Source: an uncultured Colwellia sp. (lineage in GTDB: Bacteria > Pseudomonadota > Gammaproteobacteria > Enterobacterales > Alteromonadaceae). From it: a DNA stretch of 64,000 nucleotides. The stretch lies in NCBI GenBank assembly GCA_913058245.1, contig CAJXQJ010000007.1, positions 1 through 64,000 on the forward strand. The letters are read 5' to 3'. Numbering within the stretch: position 1 is the stretch's first letter; the number at the start of each line of letters is the position of its first letter. Both the position numbers and the translations under genes were made by a program. The notes below the pieces were generated by a model. That model was not told the DNA's origin. It was given only the letters and a program-made list of their open reading frames with translations, and searched no databases. Positions 18,194-27,276 of the stretch are shown here, one piece after another.

Positions 18194-19396
18194 TTGAAAG
18201 TTTTACATGTATTAGAATACTCAAGACCGAATATCAGTGGTTATTCGCTGAGATCAGATGCCATTATTCGCCATCAAAGAGAAATAGGGATTATTACGAA
18301 TCAACTCACCAGCCAACGTTATCAAGATTTTGAAACTTTGGAAGAAGATGTTGATGGTGTTCGTTATCAGCGTACTGAAAAGTCATCATCATGGCTAAGT
18401 AAAATCCCTGTTATTAATTACTTTGAACACATCAACCATCTCGCTAAACGTATAGAACAAGCGGTATTAGCGGATCGTCCTAATATAATACAAACGCATT
18501 CTCCAATGTTTAATGCGCTTGCTGCGGTTAAAGTCGGGAAAAAATATAATATTCCTGTTTGCTATGAAGTCAGGGCATTATGGGAAGATGCCGCAGTTGA
18601 TACAGGGAAGACAAAAGAAGGCAGTGTTAAATATCGATTAATTAAAGCTATTGAACAAAGCGCATTTGAAAAAGCGGATGCTGTCAGTTGCATTTGCCAA
18701 GGTCTAAAAGATGACTTGATTAAAAGAGGCATACCTGAAGAAAAACTTTATGTTACGCCTAATGCAGTTGATATTACTAACTTTCAACCTTCGACTGAAC
18801 GAGACCAAGCCCTTGAACAATCATTAAACTTGTCAGGAAAAAAGGTGCTAGCTTTTGTTGGAACTTTTTTTAAGTACGAAGGGTTAGCATACGCAATATC
18901 TGCAATGCAGAAAATTGTTCAGCAACGTAATGATATTCATTTGTTGTTGGTTGGTGCTGGCAACGAGCTAGAAAATTTGAAGCAACAAGTTGCACAAGCA
19001 GGTTTAGAAAATGCAGTAACTTTTGTTGGTAGAGTACCGTTTGAAGAGGTTAGCCGTTATTATAGCTTAGCGGACTTAATGGTATTTCCTCGCGAAAGTA
19101 TTCGTTTAACTGAGCTGGTTACACCGTTGAAACCGTTAGAGTCGATGGCACAATTTAAACCTGTACTTGCTTCTGGTATTGGCGGCCATCGGGAATTGAT
19201 TGAAGATGGAAAAACCGGCTTTTTGTTTACCGCAGATAACGCTGAAGCTATGGCAGATAAAATTTTAGCTGTGATAGATGATCGAGCCTTACTTCAGCAA
19301 ATAAGTGAAGCTGGGCTGAACTTTGTACGTGAACAGCGAAACTGGTTAAATACAGCAAAACAATATTTACCAGTTTATCAGCGTTTATGTGAGTAG
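18194..19396 (+). CDS. Exosortase A-associated glycosyltransferase (GT4)
   Basis: Cytoplasmic GT4/GT-B glycosyltransferase, 400 residues, resembling the TIGR04063 family of PEP-CTERM loci: MKVLHVLEYSRPNISGYS at the start and, in the C-terminal domain, FVGTFFKYEGL, VGAGNELENLKQ and the donor-binding region FPRESIRLTELVTPLKPLES. The start is a TTG; it is preferred because the family begins at this point and an AGGGA site lies about 7 bases upstream. It is the second gene of the assembly operon. Confidence 0.9.
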   Translation: MKVLHVLEYSRPNISGYSLRSDAIIRHQREIGIITNQLTSQRYQDFETLEEDVDGVRYQRTEKSSSWLSKIPVINYFEHINHLAKRIEQAVLADRPNIIQTHSPMFNALAAVKVGKKYNIPVCYEVRALWEDAAVDTGKTKEGSVKYRLIKAIEQSAFEKADAVSCICQGLKDDLIKRGIPEEKLYVTPNAVDITNFQPSTERDQALEQSLNLSGKKVLAFVGTFFKYEGLAYAISAMQKIVQQRNDIHLLLVGAGNELENLKQQVAQAGLENAVTFVGRVPFEEVSRYYSLADLMVFPRESIRLTELVTPLKPLESMAQFKPVLASGIGGHRELIEDGKTGFLFTADNAEAMADKILAVIDDRALLQQISEAGLNFVREQRNWLNTAKQYLPVYQRLCE

Positions 19397-19399
19397 TTA

Positions 19400-20515
19400 A
19401 TGGCTGCTAATTCTAAAAAGAGCTTGTTGGTCATTACTAACCTTTATCCAGTACCATGGGCGCCTAATAGAGCAAGCTTTAACAAACAGCAGTTTGATCT
19501 GATAGCGAAAGAATACGCAGTCAATATTATTATCTTATTGGGCTGGAAGGAGTGGCTTTCCCATCGACACTTGTGCCACTCAAGTGAGAGCATCAAATAT
19601 TGCCCTTATTTTTATATACCTAAGTTTGGCCGTCGATTAGTGCCATTATTTCAATGGCTTTCGCTGCTTTTTTGTTTGCCATGGATAAAAAGAAAACAGC
19701 CAAGTGCTTTGTTAGCGTCTTGGGGGTTTCCTGATGCAGTCGCAGCTTCGATGTTGAATTCGCAATTAAAATTACCATTTTTTATTAAAGTACATGGTAC
19801 AGATGTAAATGAAAATACCGCATTTACGGCCCGAAGTTCATTAATGAAGAAGTGGTTAAATCGAGCCAGAACTATTTTTTGTGCAAGCCATGCATTAGCA
19901 GAACGCTTGCAGATAATCGGCATCGAAAGCGCGCGTTTGAAGGTAAATTATAATGGTGTTAACCCAGATATATTTTATCCGTTAAAGCAAAAAGCTAGCA
20001 GTCAGCACTTTATTTTTGTTGGTAGTTTAATTGAGACTAAAGGTTGTAATGAATTGCTATCTGCTTTTGTTGAGGTGCAGAAGATATACTCAAATGCAAC
20101 CTTAGATATTATTGGTGAAGGCCCTTTGAAAGGCGCACTTAATGAAAAAGTCATCCAATATGAACTCAACGATCAGGTACGATTACTAGGCTCTTTACCG
20201 TTGAATGAAGTTGCTGAAGCTGTTAGAGCGGCGAATGTGTTAGTGTTACCAAGTTACCGTGAAGGCGTACCTAATGTTCTACTGGAGTCATTTGCAAGTG
20301 CAACCCCGGTAATTGCAACAGACGTTGGTGGTATTCCTGAAGTGCTAAATAGCGATGTTGGCATAATGGTTCCGGCTAAAAATGAAAAAAAATTGGCTCA
20401 AGCTATGATTAAATTTATAGAAACGAGATGGTCAGTAGATAAAATAATTAACCACGCTAGTCAATTTAATTGGCAACATAATGTGAACGTAGTTCTTAAG
20501 CAGTTGGATGATTGA
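19400..20515 (+). CDS. Glycosyltransferase family 4
   Basis: GT-B glycosyltransferase, 371 residues. The C-terminal half shows the GT4 pattern FVGSLIETKGCNELLSAF, IIGEGPLKGAL, LLGSLPLNEVAE and the E-x7-E type segment PSYREGVPNVLLESFASATPVIATDVGG. No signal or membrane anchor is apparent. It starts 4 bases after the previous stop, and its own TGA overlaps the next start, indicating translational coupling. Donor and acceptor are unknown. Confidence 0.9.
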   Translation: MAANSKKSLLVITNLYPVPWAPNRASFNKQQFDLIAKEYAVNIIILLGWKEWLSHRHLCHSSESIKYCPYFYIPKFGRRLVPLFQWLSLLFCLPWIKRKQPSALLASWGFPDAVAASMLNSQLKLPFFIKVHGTDVNENTAFTARSSLMKKWLNRARTIFCASHALAERLQIIGIESARLKVNYNGVNPDIFYPLKQKASSQHFIFVGSLIETKGCNELLSAFVEVQKIYSNATLDIIGEGPLKGALNEKVIQYELNDQVRLLGSLPLNEVAEAVRAANVLVLPSYREGVPNVLLESFASATPVIATDVGGIPEVLNSDVGIMVPAKNEKKLAQAMIKFIETRWSVDKIINHASQFNWQHNVNVVLKQLDD

Positions 20516-21027
20516 TGAAGTTTTTTATAAGCGATATTAAGCAAAAACAGCAAATTTTCACTTTAGAGGGATACCATGTCTCTATGTTGCGTACCTTACT
20601 AAGTGACGGTACGTCGGCGAATGCTCTATACAGAATAACCTGCTGGTTTATGTGTTATAAACTAGCACCTATAGCGATTATAACGCTATGGTTAAATAAA
20701 TTAATAAATGGGTGTGTTATTGGCGCCGGGGTTAAGTTTAAAGAAGGCTTTGTTATTATGCACCCTGTTGGAGTGGTTATTAACTCAAAAGTAACCGGCG
20801 GTTGCAATGTGGTTGTTGAAAGCGGTGTAGTAATAGGTGATGAAAAAGGCCAAGCCCCGGTATTAGGAAATAATATTTTTATCGGTGCCGGTGCTAAAGT
20901 TATCGGTGGGATTAGCATTGGTGATAATGTTAAAATCGGCGCAAATGCTGTGGTCGTAAAAAATGTTCCAAGTAATGTTACTGTCGTTGGCATTCCTGCC
21001 AAAATTATAGAAAGAGGTGAGCATTGA
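20515..21027 (+). CDS. Serine acetyltransferase-like O-acetyltransferase
   Basis: Left-handed beta-helix acyltransferase of about 170 residues. Its C-terminal half is made of hexapeptide repeats (GVVIGDEKGQAPVLGNNIFIGAGAKVIGG and similar, abbreviated here) with the HPVGVVI active-site region typical of CysE-like enzymes. In an exopolysaccharide operon it most likely O-acetylates a sugar rather than making O-acetylserine. The ATG at 20515 overlaps the previous TGA; a TTG one codon earlier is the alternative. Its stop overlaps the next ATG. Confidence 0.85.
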   Translation: MKFFISDIKQKQQIFTLEGYHVSMLRTLLSDGTSANALYRITCWFMCYKLAPIAIITLWLNKLINGCVIGAGVKFKEGFVIMHPVGVVINSKVTGGCNVVVESGVVIGDEKGQAPVLGNNIFIGAGAKVIGGISIGDNVKIGANAVVVKNVPSNVTVVGIPAKIIERGEH

Positions 21028-22169
21028 TGCTTATGGTATTTTGGCTGTCTTTAGCTCTGTTAGTGTACTCTTACTTTATTTTTCCTCTAATATTGAGAAT
21101 GTTTGTAACACCTAAAGCTGTGCGCCGCACTAAACCTGACATAGCTCCAAGTGTTGATATCATTATTGCTGCATACAACGAAGAGTCTTGCATAAAAGAG
21201 CGCATTGAAAATGCTTTACAGCAAGATTATGTCGGCGACTTCCAAATTCTAGTTGCATCTGATGGCAGCCACGACAATACAGGTGCAATCATAGAATCGT
21301 TTGAAGACGATCGTGTACAAGCGTTTAATTTTGAAGTTAATCGAGGAAAAATATCTGTTTTAAATGATTTGGTTGGCAAGTCTTCAGCAGATATTTTGGT
21401 TTTTACAGATGCTAATACTGATTTTAACTCTGATGCAGTAACAATATTGATAGAAAGTTTTAATGACAATGTAGGTGCTGTTTCAGGCGAATTGATTTTG
21501 GAGACAGAAGATGGCAATCAGAATTTAGATGGTCTCTATTGGCGCTATGAGCAGTTTTTAAAAAAGTGCGAGTCGGAACTTGGAAGCTTATTAGGTGCTA
21601 ATGGTGCTATTTACGCGTTAAAGCGAGAGTTATATATACCATTGCCAACTGATACTATTGTTGACGATTTTTGTATCGTTATGAATGTTAAAAAGCAAGG
21701 TTTTGATGTGCTTTATAATGACCAAGCAATTGCAAAAGAAGAAGTCGCACCTTCCCTTGAGGATGAGGTTGGTCGTAGAGTTCGCATTGGCGTTGGCAAT
21801 TATAAAGCATTTTTTGCCAATTTATGGGCGTTATCTCCGAGCCAAGGGCTGCTAAGCTGGTGTTTTTGGTCACACAAAGTATTACGCTGGTTCGCGCCAC
21901 ATTTCATGCTTTTGGCTTTAATAAGTAATGCAATGTTATTAGAGTCAACATTATTCAGATTGACTTTTATTGGCCAAATTTTATTTTATGCCGTGGCTTT
22001 TCATGGTCAGAAAAGAATTCATAAAGGTCAGAAGGTTCGAGGCATAGTTGCTATTGTTAGTTTTTTTGTGTCAATGAATGTTGCTTTAGGGCAAGGGTTT
22101 ATTCGCTTTTGTAAAGGTCAAAAAAGCGGTGGATGGAAACGTACAGCTCGCGGAGGAGAAGCGAAGTAA
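21027..22169 (+). CDS. Glycosyltransferase family 2
   Basis: Membrane-associated GT-A glycosyltransferase, 380 residues from the ATG at 21027, which overlaps the previous stop (TGATG) and has a GAGG site upstream. It has an N-terminal hydrophobic helix, the GT2 start PSVDIIIAAYNEESCI, the DxD-like VFTDANTDF, acceptor-region GANGAIYALKRELY, and C-terminal hydrophobic segments. It resembles processive or membrane-anchored GT2 enzymes of polysaccharide operons. The stop overlaps the next start as TAATG. Confidence 0.9.
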   Translation: MLMVFWLSLALLVYSYFIFPLILRMFVTPKAVRRTKPDIAPSVDIIIAAYNEESCIKERIENALQQDYVGDFQILVASDGSHDNTGAIIESFEDDRVQAFNFEVNRGKISVLNDLVGKSSADILVFTDANTDFNSDAVTILIESFNDNVGAVSGELILETEDGNQNLDGLYWRYEQFLKKCESELGSLLGANGAIYALKRELYIPLPTDTIVDDFCIVMNVKKQGFDVLYNDQAIAKEEVAPSLEDEVGRRVRIGVGNYKAFFANLWALSPSQGLLSWCFWSHKVLRWFAPHFMLLALISNAMLLESTLFRLTFIGQILFYAVAFHGQKRIHKGQKVRGIVAIVSFFVSMNVALGQGFIRFCKGQKSGGWKRTARGGEAK

Positions 22170-23326
22170 TGATGATATTTTTTGTATTATTAACCATTGT
22201 TTTTGTAGGCTTGTTTTGGCAAATACTAAAATTTAAAAATATGGATGTGTGGTTTTTTTCATATATTAAACAAATTTTTAGCCGTCCTCAAGTAGATGGT
22301 CCTGTTCATGTGATGTTTTGCTTTGTTGACCATTATGAGCCTCAATGGCGAAATGACGATATTGAAGTGGAACGTGCACGAGTAGACCGCTGGTGTAAAG
22401 ATTACCCTTTAATGGCGAATCAACATAGGGATGCTGATGGCCATATGCCGAAACATTGTTTTTTTTATCCTGAAGAAGAGTATCGTCATGAACATTTAGC
22501 GAAGTTATCTGATATGTGTTATCACGGTTATGGTGAAATTGAAATTCATTTACATCATGACAATGACACCGCCGAAAATTTTTGTACAGTAATGACTGAC
22601 TTCGCGCATAAATTACATTACGAGCATGGTGCGTTGCCACGTCACCCGGAAACAGGGCAAATAATGTATGCGTTTATTCATGGTAATTGGGCACTCGATA
22701 ATTCACTACCAAATGGCCACATGTGTGGGATCGATAATGAGTTGACGTTATTGAAAAAAACAGGCTGTTATGTTGATATGACCTTACCGTCAGCTCCAAG
22801 CCCTGCTCAAACTTGCAAGGTAAACGCTATCTATTACGCTACAGGTGTTGATGGTAAATGTAAAAGTCATAACACTGGTACAGACGTAGAAGTTGGAAAA
22901 ACTGAGTCAGGTGACTTAATGTTAATACAAGGGCCGTTAGGTATTAATTTAAAGTGGAGAACAGCTAAAGGACTGCCGCATATTGAGAATTCTGATGTGA
23001 GGAAGGCTATGCCGCCAACAAAAACTCGAATAGATCAGTGGGTTAACTCACATATTCATGTAAAAGGCAAGCCGGAATGGATATTCATAAAAATCCATAC
23101 TCATGGCACACAAGAAGGTGATATGGACACGTTGTTGGGGCAGCCAAGACATGAGATGCATAACTACTTAGAAACCAAATATAATGATGGTGAAAATTAT
23201 ATTTTGCATTATGTTTCAGCTCGTGAAATGTATAATATTGTCAAAGCAGCTGAAAATAATGAAGTTGGCAACCCGAATCAATATCGCGATTATATGCTTG
23301 CTAAGCCAAAGTTTATGAGATTGTAA
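22169..23326 (+). CDS. Putative divergent polysaccharide deacetylase-like protein
   Basis: Not a family I can name with certainty. The 385 residues start with a membrane anchor (MMIFFVLLTIVFVGLFWQIL), and the rest looks extracytoplasmic. A VDHYEP motif, a histidine-rich EIEIHLHHDND segment and YAFIHGNWALDN are arranged like metal-binding motifs of the carbohydrate-esterase 4 fold, but the classical TFDDG motif is missing. The start at 22169 overlaps the preceding stop; an upstream in-frame ATG inside the previous gene is less likely. A normal deacetylase follows, so the two may act on the same polymer. Confidence 0.55.
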   Translation: MMIFFVLLTIVFVGLFWQILKFKNMDVWFFSYIKQIFSRPQVDGPVHVMFCFVDHYEPQWRNDDIEVERARVDRWCKDYPLMANQHRDADGHMPKHCFFYPEEEYRHEHLAKLSDMCYHGYGEIEIHLHHDNDTAENFCTVMTDFAHKLHYEHGALPRHPETGQIMYAFIHGNWALDNSLPNGHMCGIDNELTLLKKTGCYVDMTLPSAPSPAQTCKVNAIYYATGVDGKCKSHNTGTDVEVGKTESGDLMLIQGPLGINLKWRTAKGLPHIENSDVRKAMPPTKTRIDQWVNSHIHVKGKPEWIFIKIHTHGTQEGDMDTLLGQPRHEMHNYLETKYNDGENYILHYVSAREMYNIVKAAENNEVGNPNQYRDYMLAKPKFMRL

Positions 23327-23330
23327 GTCT

Positions 23331-24323
23331 ATGTATCATCGCTTCCAAGAGATGTTAAGTAAGGTGCTTTTATATACCAAAGCAACAGACTTTTTTTGGA
23401 AGCGACTGCCTTCGGGGTTATATGTTTTTAACTATCATCGAATAGGTGTTGCGGAAGCAAGTGGTTATGATCATGCAATTTTTTCATGCTCAAGTGAAGC
23501 ATTTGATGAACACGTATTAAAGTTAAAGGAAAACTTTACAATTATAAATTGTGCCCAGTTAGCTGAGATATTAGAACAAGAGGTCTTAACTGATAAGCGA
23601 TATGCAATAATTACATTTGATGATGGTTATGTAGACAACTATACGCATGCATTTCCTATTTTAAAAAAACATAATGTGTCAGGCAGTTTTTATATAGCAA
23701 CAGATTTTGTCGACTCAAACCATATTCCTTGGTGGGATGAAATTGCTTTTATATTAAGAAATTCGTGTGGCGAAGCATATCAGCTCCCCTCGTCGAATTA
23801 TTCTTTTGTGCTTGATAGTGCAAATATAAATCAAACGATACGGCAAATAATGAATGCTGCGAAATTATTACGCAATTATAGCATTTTAGAAGTATTAGAT
23901 GATGTCAGAGCTAAGTTTCCTACGGCAGTAAAAAAGCTGAAATTAACAGAGCCTAAGTTATTTATGAATTGGTCACAAATTAACGAAATGGCTAATTCCG
24001 GAATGGAAATTGGCTCGCATACTCTTAGTCATCGTATTTTATCTCAGCTAAGTAGAGAAGAACAAAAGCAAGAAGTTTCCAATTCAAAAAAACTAATTGA
24101 GGCCAAGCTTTCTTGCCAAATTACCTCTATTGCATACCCTGTTGGCCGATACCATTGTTATAATCAAACATCTTTTGAGGAAGTCAAAGAAGCGAATTAT
24201 TTAATTGCTTTTAACAACGAACCAGGCTCTCATCGCTCTATCAGTAACCAATTTGATATTAATCGTTATTGTGTCGCTAGAGATGATATCAATTATCTTA
24301 GATTTGAGTGCTGTTTTAAATGA
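23331..24323 (+). CDS. Polysaccharide deacetylase (NodB/CE4 domain)
   Basis: Carbohydrate esterase family 4 protein, 330 residues, expected to remove N-acetyl groups from amino sugars. Motif 1 is ITFDDGYVDN (about 94-103), motif 2 is GSHTLSHRIL with the two metal-binding histidines, and a later AYPVGRY segment fits the following motif. The start NYHRIG region is shared with deacetylases of exosortase loci. No clear signal peptide is seen, so localisation is uncertain. It overlaps the ATP-grasp gene by ATGA. Confidence 0.88.
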   Translation: MYHRFQEMLSKVLLYTKATDFFWKRLPSGLYVFNYHRIGVAEASGYDHAIFSCSSEAFDEHVLKLKENFTIINCAQLAEILEQEVLTDKRYAIITFDDGYVDNYTHAFPILKKHNVSGSFYIATDFVDSNHIPWWDEIAFILRNSCGEAYQLPSSNYSFVLDSANINQTIRQIMNAAKLLRNYSILEVLDDVRAKFPTAVKKLKLTEPKLFMNWSQINEMANSGMEIGSHTLSHRILSQLSREEQKQEVSNSKKLIEAKLSCQITSIAYPVGRYHCYNQTSFEEVKEANYLIAFNNEPGSHRSISNQFDINRYCVARDDINYLRFECCFK

Positions 24324-25495
24324 TAGAGTCTACTTCATTAGTTATTGTACTTTCGGCAGGGCCTAATGGTTTAGGCGCAGTAAGAAGTTTATATAAAGAG
24401 AATGTTAGCGTATCAATTATTACTGCTAATCAATTAGAACCAGTAATGAGCTCTCGATTGCCTTGTCAAAAAGTGGTGCTAAAGAAAGGATTAGATGCAG
24501 AAGAGTTGTTAGCAGTGTTGTTAGCATGGCCAAGTTCTGGACAAGTGCTGATACCGACATCTGATTGGTATGTTGATTTCTTAGTAGCACATCAAGATAA
24601 ACTCTGTGAAAAATTTAAGTTCGTGCTGCCCAAAGGTGAACTTTCAAGTAAGTTTATAGATAAACGAGCTGAGGTTGAGCTTGTGAAAGGTTTTGTTGAA
24701 GTCCCAAAGTCGATTTTAAATTTGCCTAGTAGCGTAGAAGGGTTACTTGACGTTATCTCGCTTCCAATCATTATTAAACCTCGGTCTAATGAACTTAACC
24801 GAATTGGTCAAAAAAATATTCAGATCCATAATAATGAGCAATTACAGGGATTTTATAAGAAGTACTCGGGAGTTTTGGATTACTGTATAGCTCAGGAAAT
24901 TGTTGTTGGCGATGATGCTAATTTATGGGTATGTAATTGCGTTTTTAACCTTAAAGGTGAGCTAGTTAATGCATTTACTTTTCAGCGCTTACAATTAACA
25001 CCGCCACATTTCGGTGTGACGTGTTATGCAAAAAGCAAAGTTAATGAAGAAGTGCTTGCACAAGTAAAGAATCTAGGAAAAGGGCTTGGTTATATCGGTC
25101 CCGCGATGGTGGAGTTTAAAGTTGACGATCGTGATGGAAAATATAAATATATTGAAGTAAACCCTAGATTAGGTTTGTGTAATTATTTTGACACCAGTTG
25201 CGGTAAAAATAATGTTTTTGCTACGTACTGCATTGCAGTAGGTCAATCATTTACTGAACAAGCTCAAAAGGATAATAGGATGTTTTTGAGTTTTTATGAA
25301 GATCTCTATTCTCGTTATCGCGATAATCAAAATACGTTAAGCATTGTATCAACTTATTTTAGCAATATCTTTAAGTCACATACTTTTATGTATTTTGCTT
25401 GGAGCGATCCTTGGCCGGCTTTTGCCGTTGGTTATCGCCAATGGAAACGTACTGTTCTGTCAGTTGTTAATAAATTTACTAAGAAGCCAAAATAA
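24320..25495 (+). CDS. ATP-grasp family ligase
   Basis: ATP-grasp enzyme of about 391 residues. It would form an amide, ester or carbamoyl bond via an acyl-phosphate. Visible parts are the substrate-domain start VIVLSAGPNGLGAVRSL, the lysine-bearing strand PIIIKPRSNELNR and the Mg/ATP site VEFKVDDRDGKYKYIEVNPRLG. The ligated substrate cannot be read from sequence. It lies between a deacetylase and an asparagine-synthase-like gene (ATG 2 bases after its stop), which suggests a joint role in adding a nitrogen or amino-acid group to the polysaccharide. Confidence 0.82.
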   Translation: MIESTSLVIVLSAGPNGLGAVRSLYKENVSVSIITANQLEPVMSSRLPCQKVVLKKGLDAEELLAVLLAWPSSGQVLIPTSDWYVDFLVAHQDKLCEKFKFVLPKGELSSKFIDKRAEVELVKGFVEVPKSILNLPSSVEGLLDVISLPIIIKPRSNELNRIGQKNIQIHNNEQLQGFYKKYSGVLDYCIAQEIVVGDDANLWVCNCVFNLKGELVNAFTFQRLQLTPPHFGVTCYAKSKVNEEVLAQVKNLGKGLGYIGPAMVEFKVDDRDGKYKYIEVNPRLGLCNYFDTSCGKNNVFATYCIAVGQSFTEQAQKDNRMFLSFYEDLYSRYRDNQNTLSIVSTYFSNIFKSHTFMYFAWSDPWPAFAVGYRQWKRTVLSVVNKFTKKPK

Positions 25496-25496
25496 T

Positions 25497-27170
25497 ATGA
25501 ATGGTTTTGTCGTTACTCAGAGCAAAAATGAGCCGGTGATCACAAGCACAAATGAAGAAGCTGTTAGATTAGGCCAATATAATTACCACATTAAAGCTGG
25601 TGGTTGTTATTTAGAAACACTTGATGATGGCAGCATATTTATTGTTGATGGCTATATTTTTCCTGATAGCTTTAACGTATTGTCTGCGGCATTATCATTG
25701 GGAAACACCGAAATACTTTCTGAGCTAGAAGGGCACTTTTCCGGATTATATATTAGCAAAGACAAGGTACTCGCGTTTAACGATCGCTTTGGCGGTAAAA
25801 CGATATTTTGGCAGCAACACCAAGCGTCTGTTGTTTTTTGTTCTCGTAGTCATCTAATGCCCATTTATGACCTTAAACCATGCAAAGAAAGTGAGGCTGA
25901 ACTTGTTAATTATCGATGGACATCCGGAAGCAACACGCTGCTAAGTAGTATTCAGCAATTAGAAATACATCATCTCGGTGAATTCCTTGCAAATGGTTTA
26001 ATAGAGCGAACAAACTATTGGCAGTTACCAGCACTAAAGATTAATGATTTACCTGATAGTAAAAAAATATTAGCGACAAAGAAGGCATTAGTTGACTGTT
26101 TGAAAAAGGCTAGACAACGATACAGCAAGGTTGCAGTTTTTTTGAGTGGTGGCGTTGATTCCTCTATTTTGGCTGCTTTAAGTAAAGAAATATTTGATAA
26201 TTGTTATCTACTTACGCCAATTTTCAAAGGTGAAGAAAACCCGGAACTTGAAAATGCTAAAAAATTTGCTCAAACCCTAAACCTGCCTCTGCATTTAGTT
26301 GAAGTAGATCCTGATAAACTTTGTCATGACCTAACCACATTGCTGGCACTTAAGCGAGAACCGCTAAGACATTATAGTTCGTTAGCTATGATGGCCATGA
26401 TGGCTTCAATACCTGAAGAGTATAAAGCGGTTGTTTATGGTGAAGCCGCAGATACACTATTTGGTTCAAATGCCATTAGGCGTGTAGTAACGCATGCAAA
26501 ATGGAAGGAACAGTCAGCTTTTTTGCCTTCATTTGCTCTGAAAATCTTGAGAAAGGTGGTCCCGGGTAGAGCCAATGTCTTGTTGAAATTAAAAGATCTT
26601 ACGCTGGAAGATATAATGGCTTCCGCAATGAAAATTAGCTACTCCGAAAAAGAAAAGTACTTCTTAGCACAGTTATCGGATGCTGAAGAGGTTTATGTTA
26701 ATGCGTTTGAAAAAAATGAAAAGGTTGACCTAAGGCAAGCAACGCAAGAACGTGTGTTAGCAAATGATGCAGGAACACATTTTTTAGAGGCTGAATTAAT
26801 TGCCCAACTTTATGACAAGCATATTATATCTCCTTTTGTGACACCTGAAGCGGTTGCCGTTTCAAGTTCGTTAACCGAGCAGCAATATTTTGGTGACGAG
26901 TATGTCAAGCCAATATTGCGTGAACTTGCGTGTGAGTTCTACTCTAGAGATTTGATTTACCAACGGAAGTTAGGCTTTCCTGTGCCTTTTGTTTCATGGT
27001 TACAAGGGCCACTGGCCGAACTTGTTGAAGATATTAAAGTAGAGCGTGAGATGTTCGATGGAAGTTTCTTTGATGATCTTGCAGTTGAAAAACATTACGA
27101 ATTATTTTGGCTAGCAATAAACTGGCAACTAGTTAAGAATAACTTTATTAAGCAATCGGCTAAAACTTGA
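25497..27170 (+). CDS. Asparagine synthase-like protein lacking the glutaminase cysteine
   Basis: 557-residue protein with the asparagine-synthase B architecture. The N-terminal amidotransferase-like part keeps fold segments (VDGYIF, LEGHFSGLY, NDRFGGKTIFW) but starts Met-Asn-Gly, so the Cys2 nucleophile needed to hydrolyse glutamine is absent. The synthetase part has the PP-loop FLSGGVDSS (Ser217-Ser223). It should still adenylate a carboxyl group, using free ammonia or another amine. The ATG at 25497 sits 2 bases after the previous stop; a longer in-frame version overlapping the ATP-grasp gene is unlikely. Related amidotransferases are common in exosortase A loci. Confidence 0.85.
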   Translation: MNGFVVTQSKNEPVITSTNEEAVRLGQYNYHIKAGGCYLETLDDGSIFIVDGYIFPDSFNVLSAALSLGNTEILSELEGHFSGLYISKDKVLAFNDRFGGKTIFWQQHQASVVFCSRSHLMPIYDLKPCKESEAELVNYRWTSGSNTLLSSIQQLEIHHLGEFLANGLIERTNYWQLPALKINDLPDSKKILATKKALVDCLKKARQRYSKVAVFLSGGVDSSILAALSKEIFDNCYLLTPIFKGEENPELENAKKFAQTLNLPLHLVEVDPDKLCHDLTTLLALKREPLRHYSSLAMMAMMASIPEEYKAVVYGEAADTLFGSNAIRRVVTHAKWKEQSAFLPSFALKILRKVVPGRANVLLKLKDLTLEDIMASAMKISYSEKEKYFLAQLSDAEEVYVNAFEKNEKVDLRQATQERVLANDAGTHFLEAELIAQLYDKHIISPFVTPEAVAVSSSLTEQQYFGDEYVKPILRELACEFYSRDLIYQRKLGFPVPFVSWLQGPLAELVEDIKVEREMFDGSFFDDLAVEKHYELFWLAINWQLVKNNFIKQSAKT

Positions 27171-27276
27171 AGTGTATGTACTTGAAGGTTAGCTTACTCG
27201 ACACAGTTGTCAGCAATATTTATTGTTATATTTTTTTGGGTTGCCGCCAAGTAAGTATAAGTAAAGCCGAAATTTC

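Noticed and set aside
25344-25496. Longer N terminus for the asparagine-synthase-like gene
   Set aside because: It overlaps the end of the ATP-grasp gene by 152 bases and gives a hydrophobic leader unlike the family, while the ATG at 25497 sits 2 bases after the previous stop.
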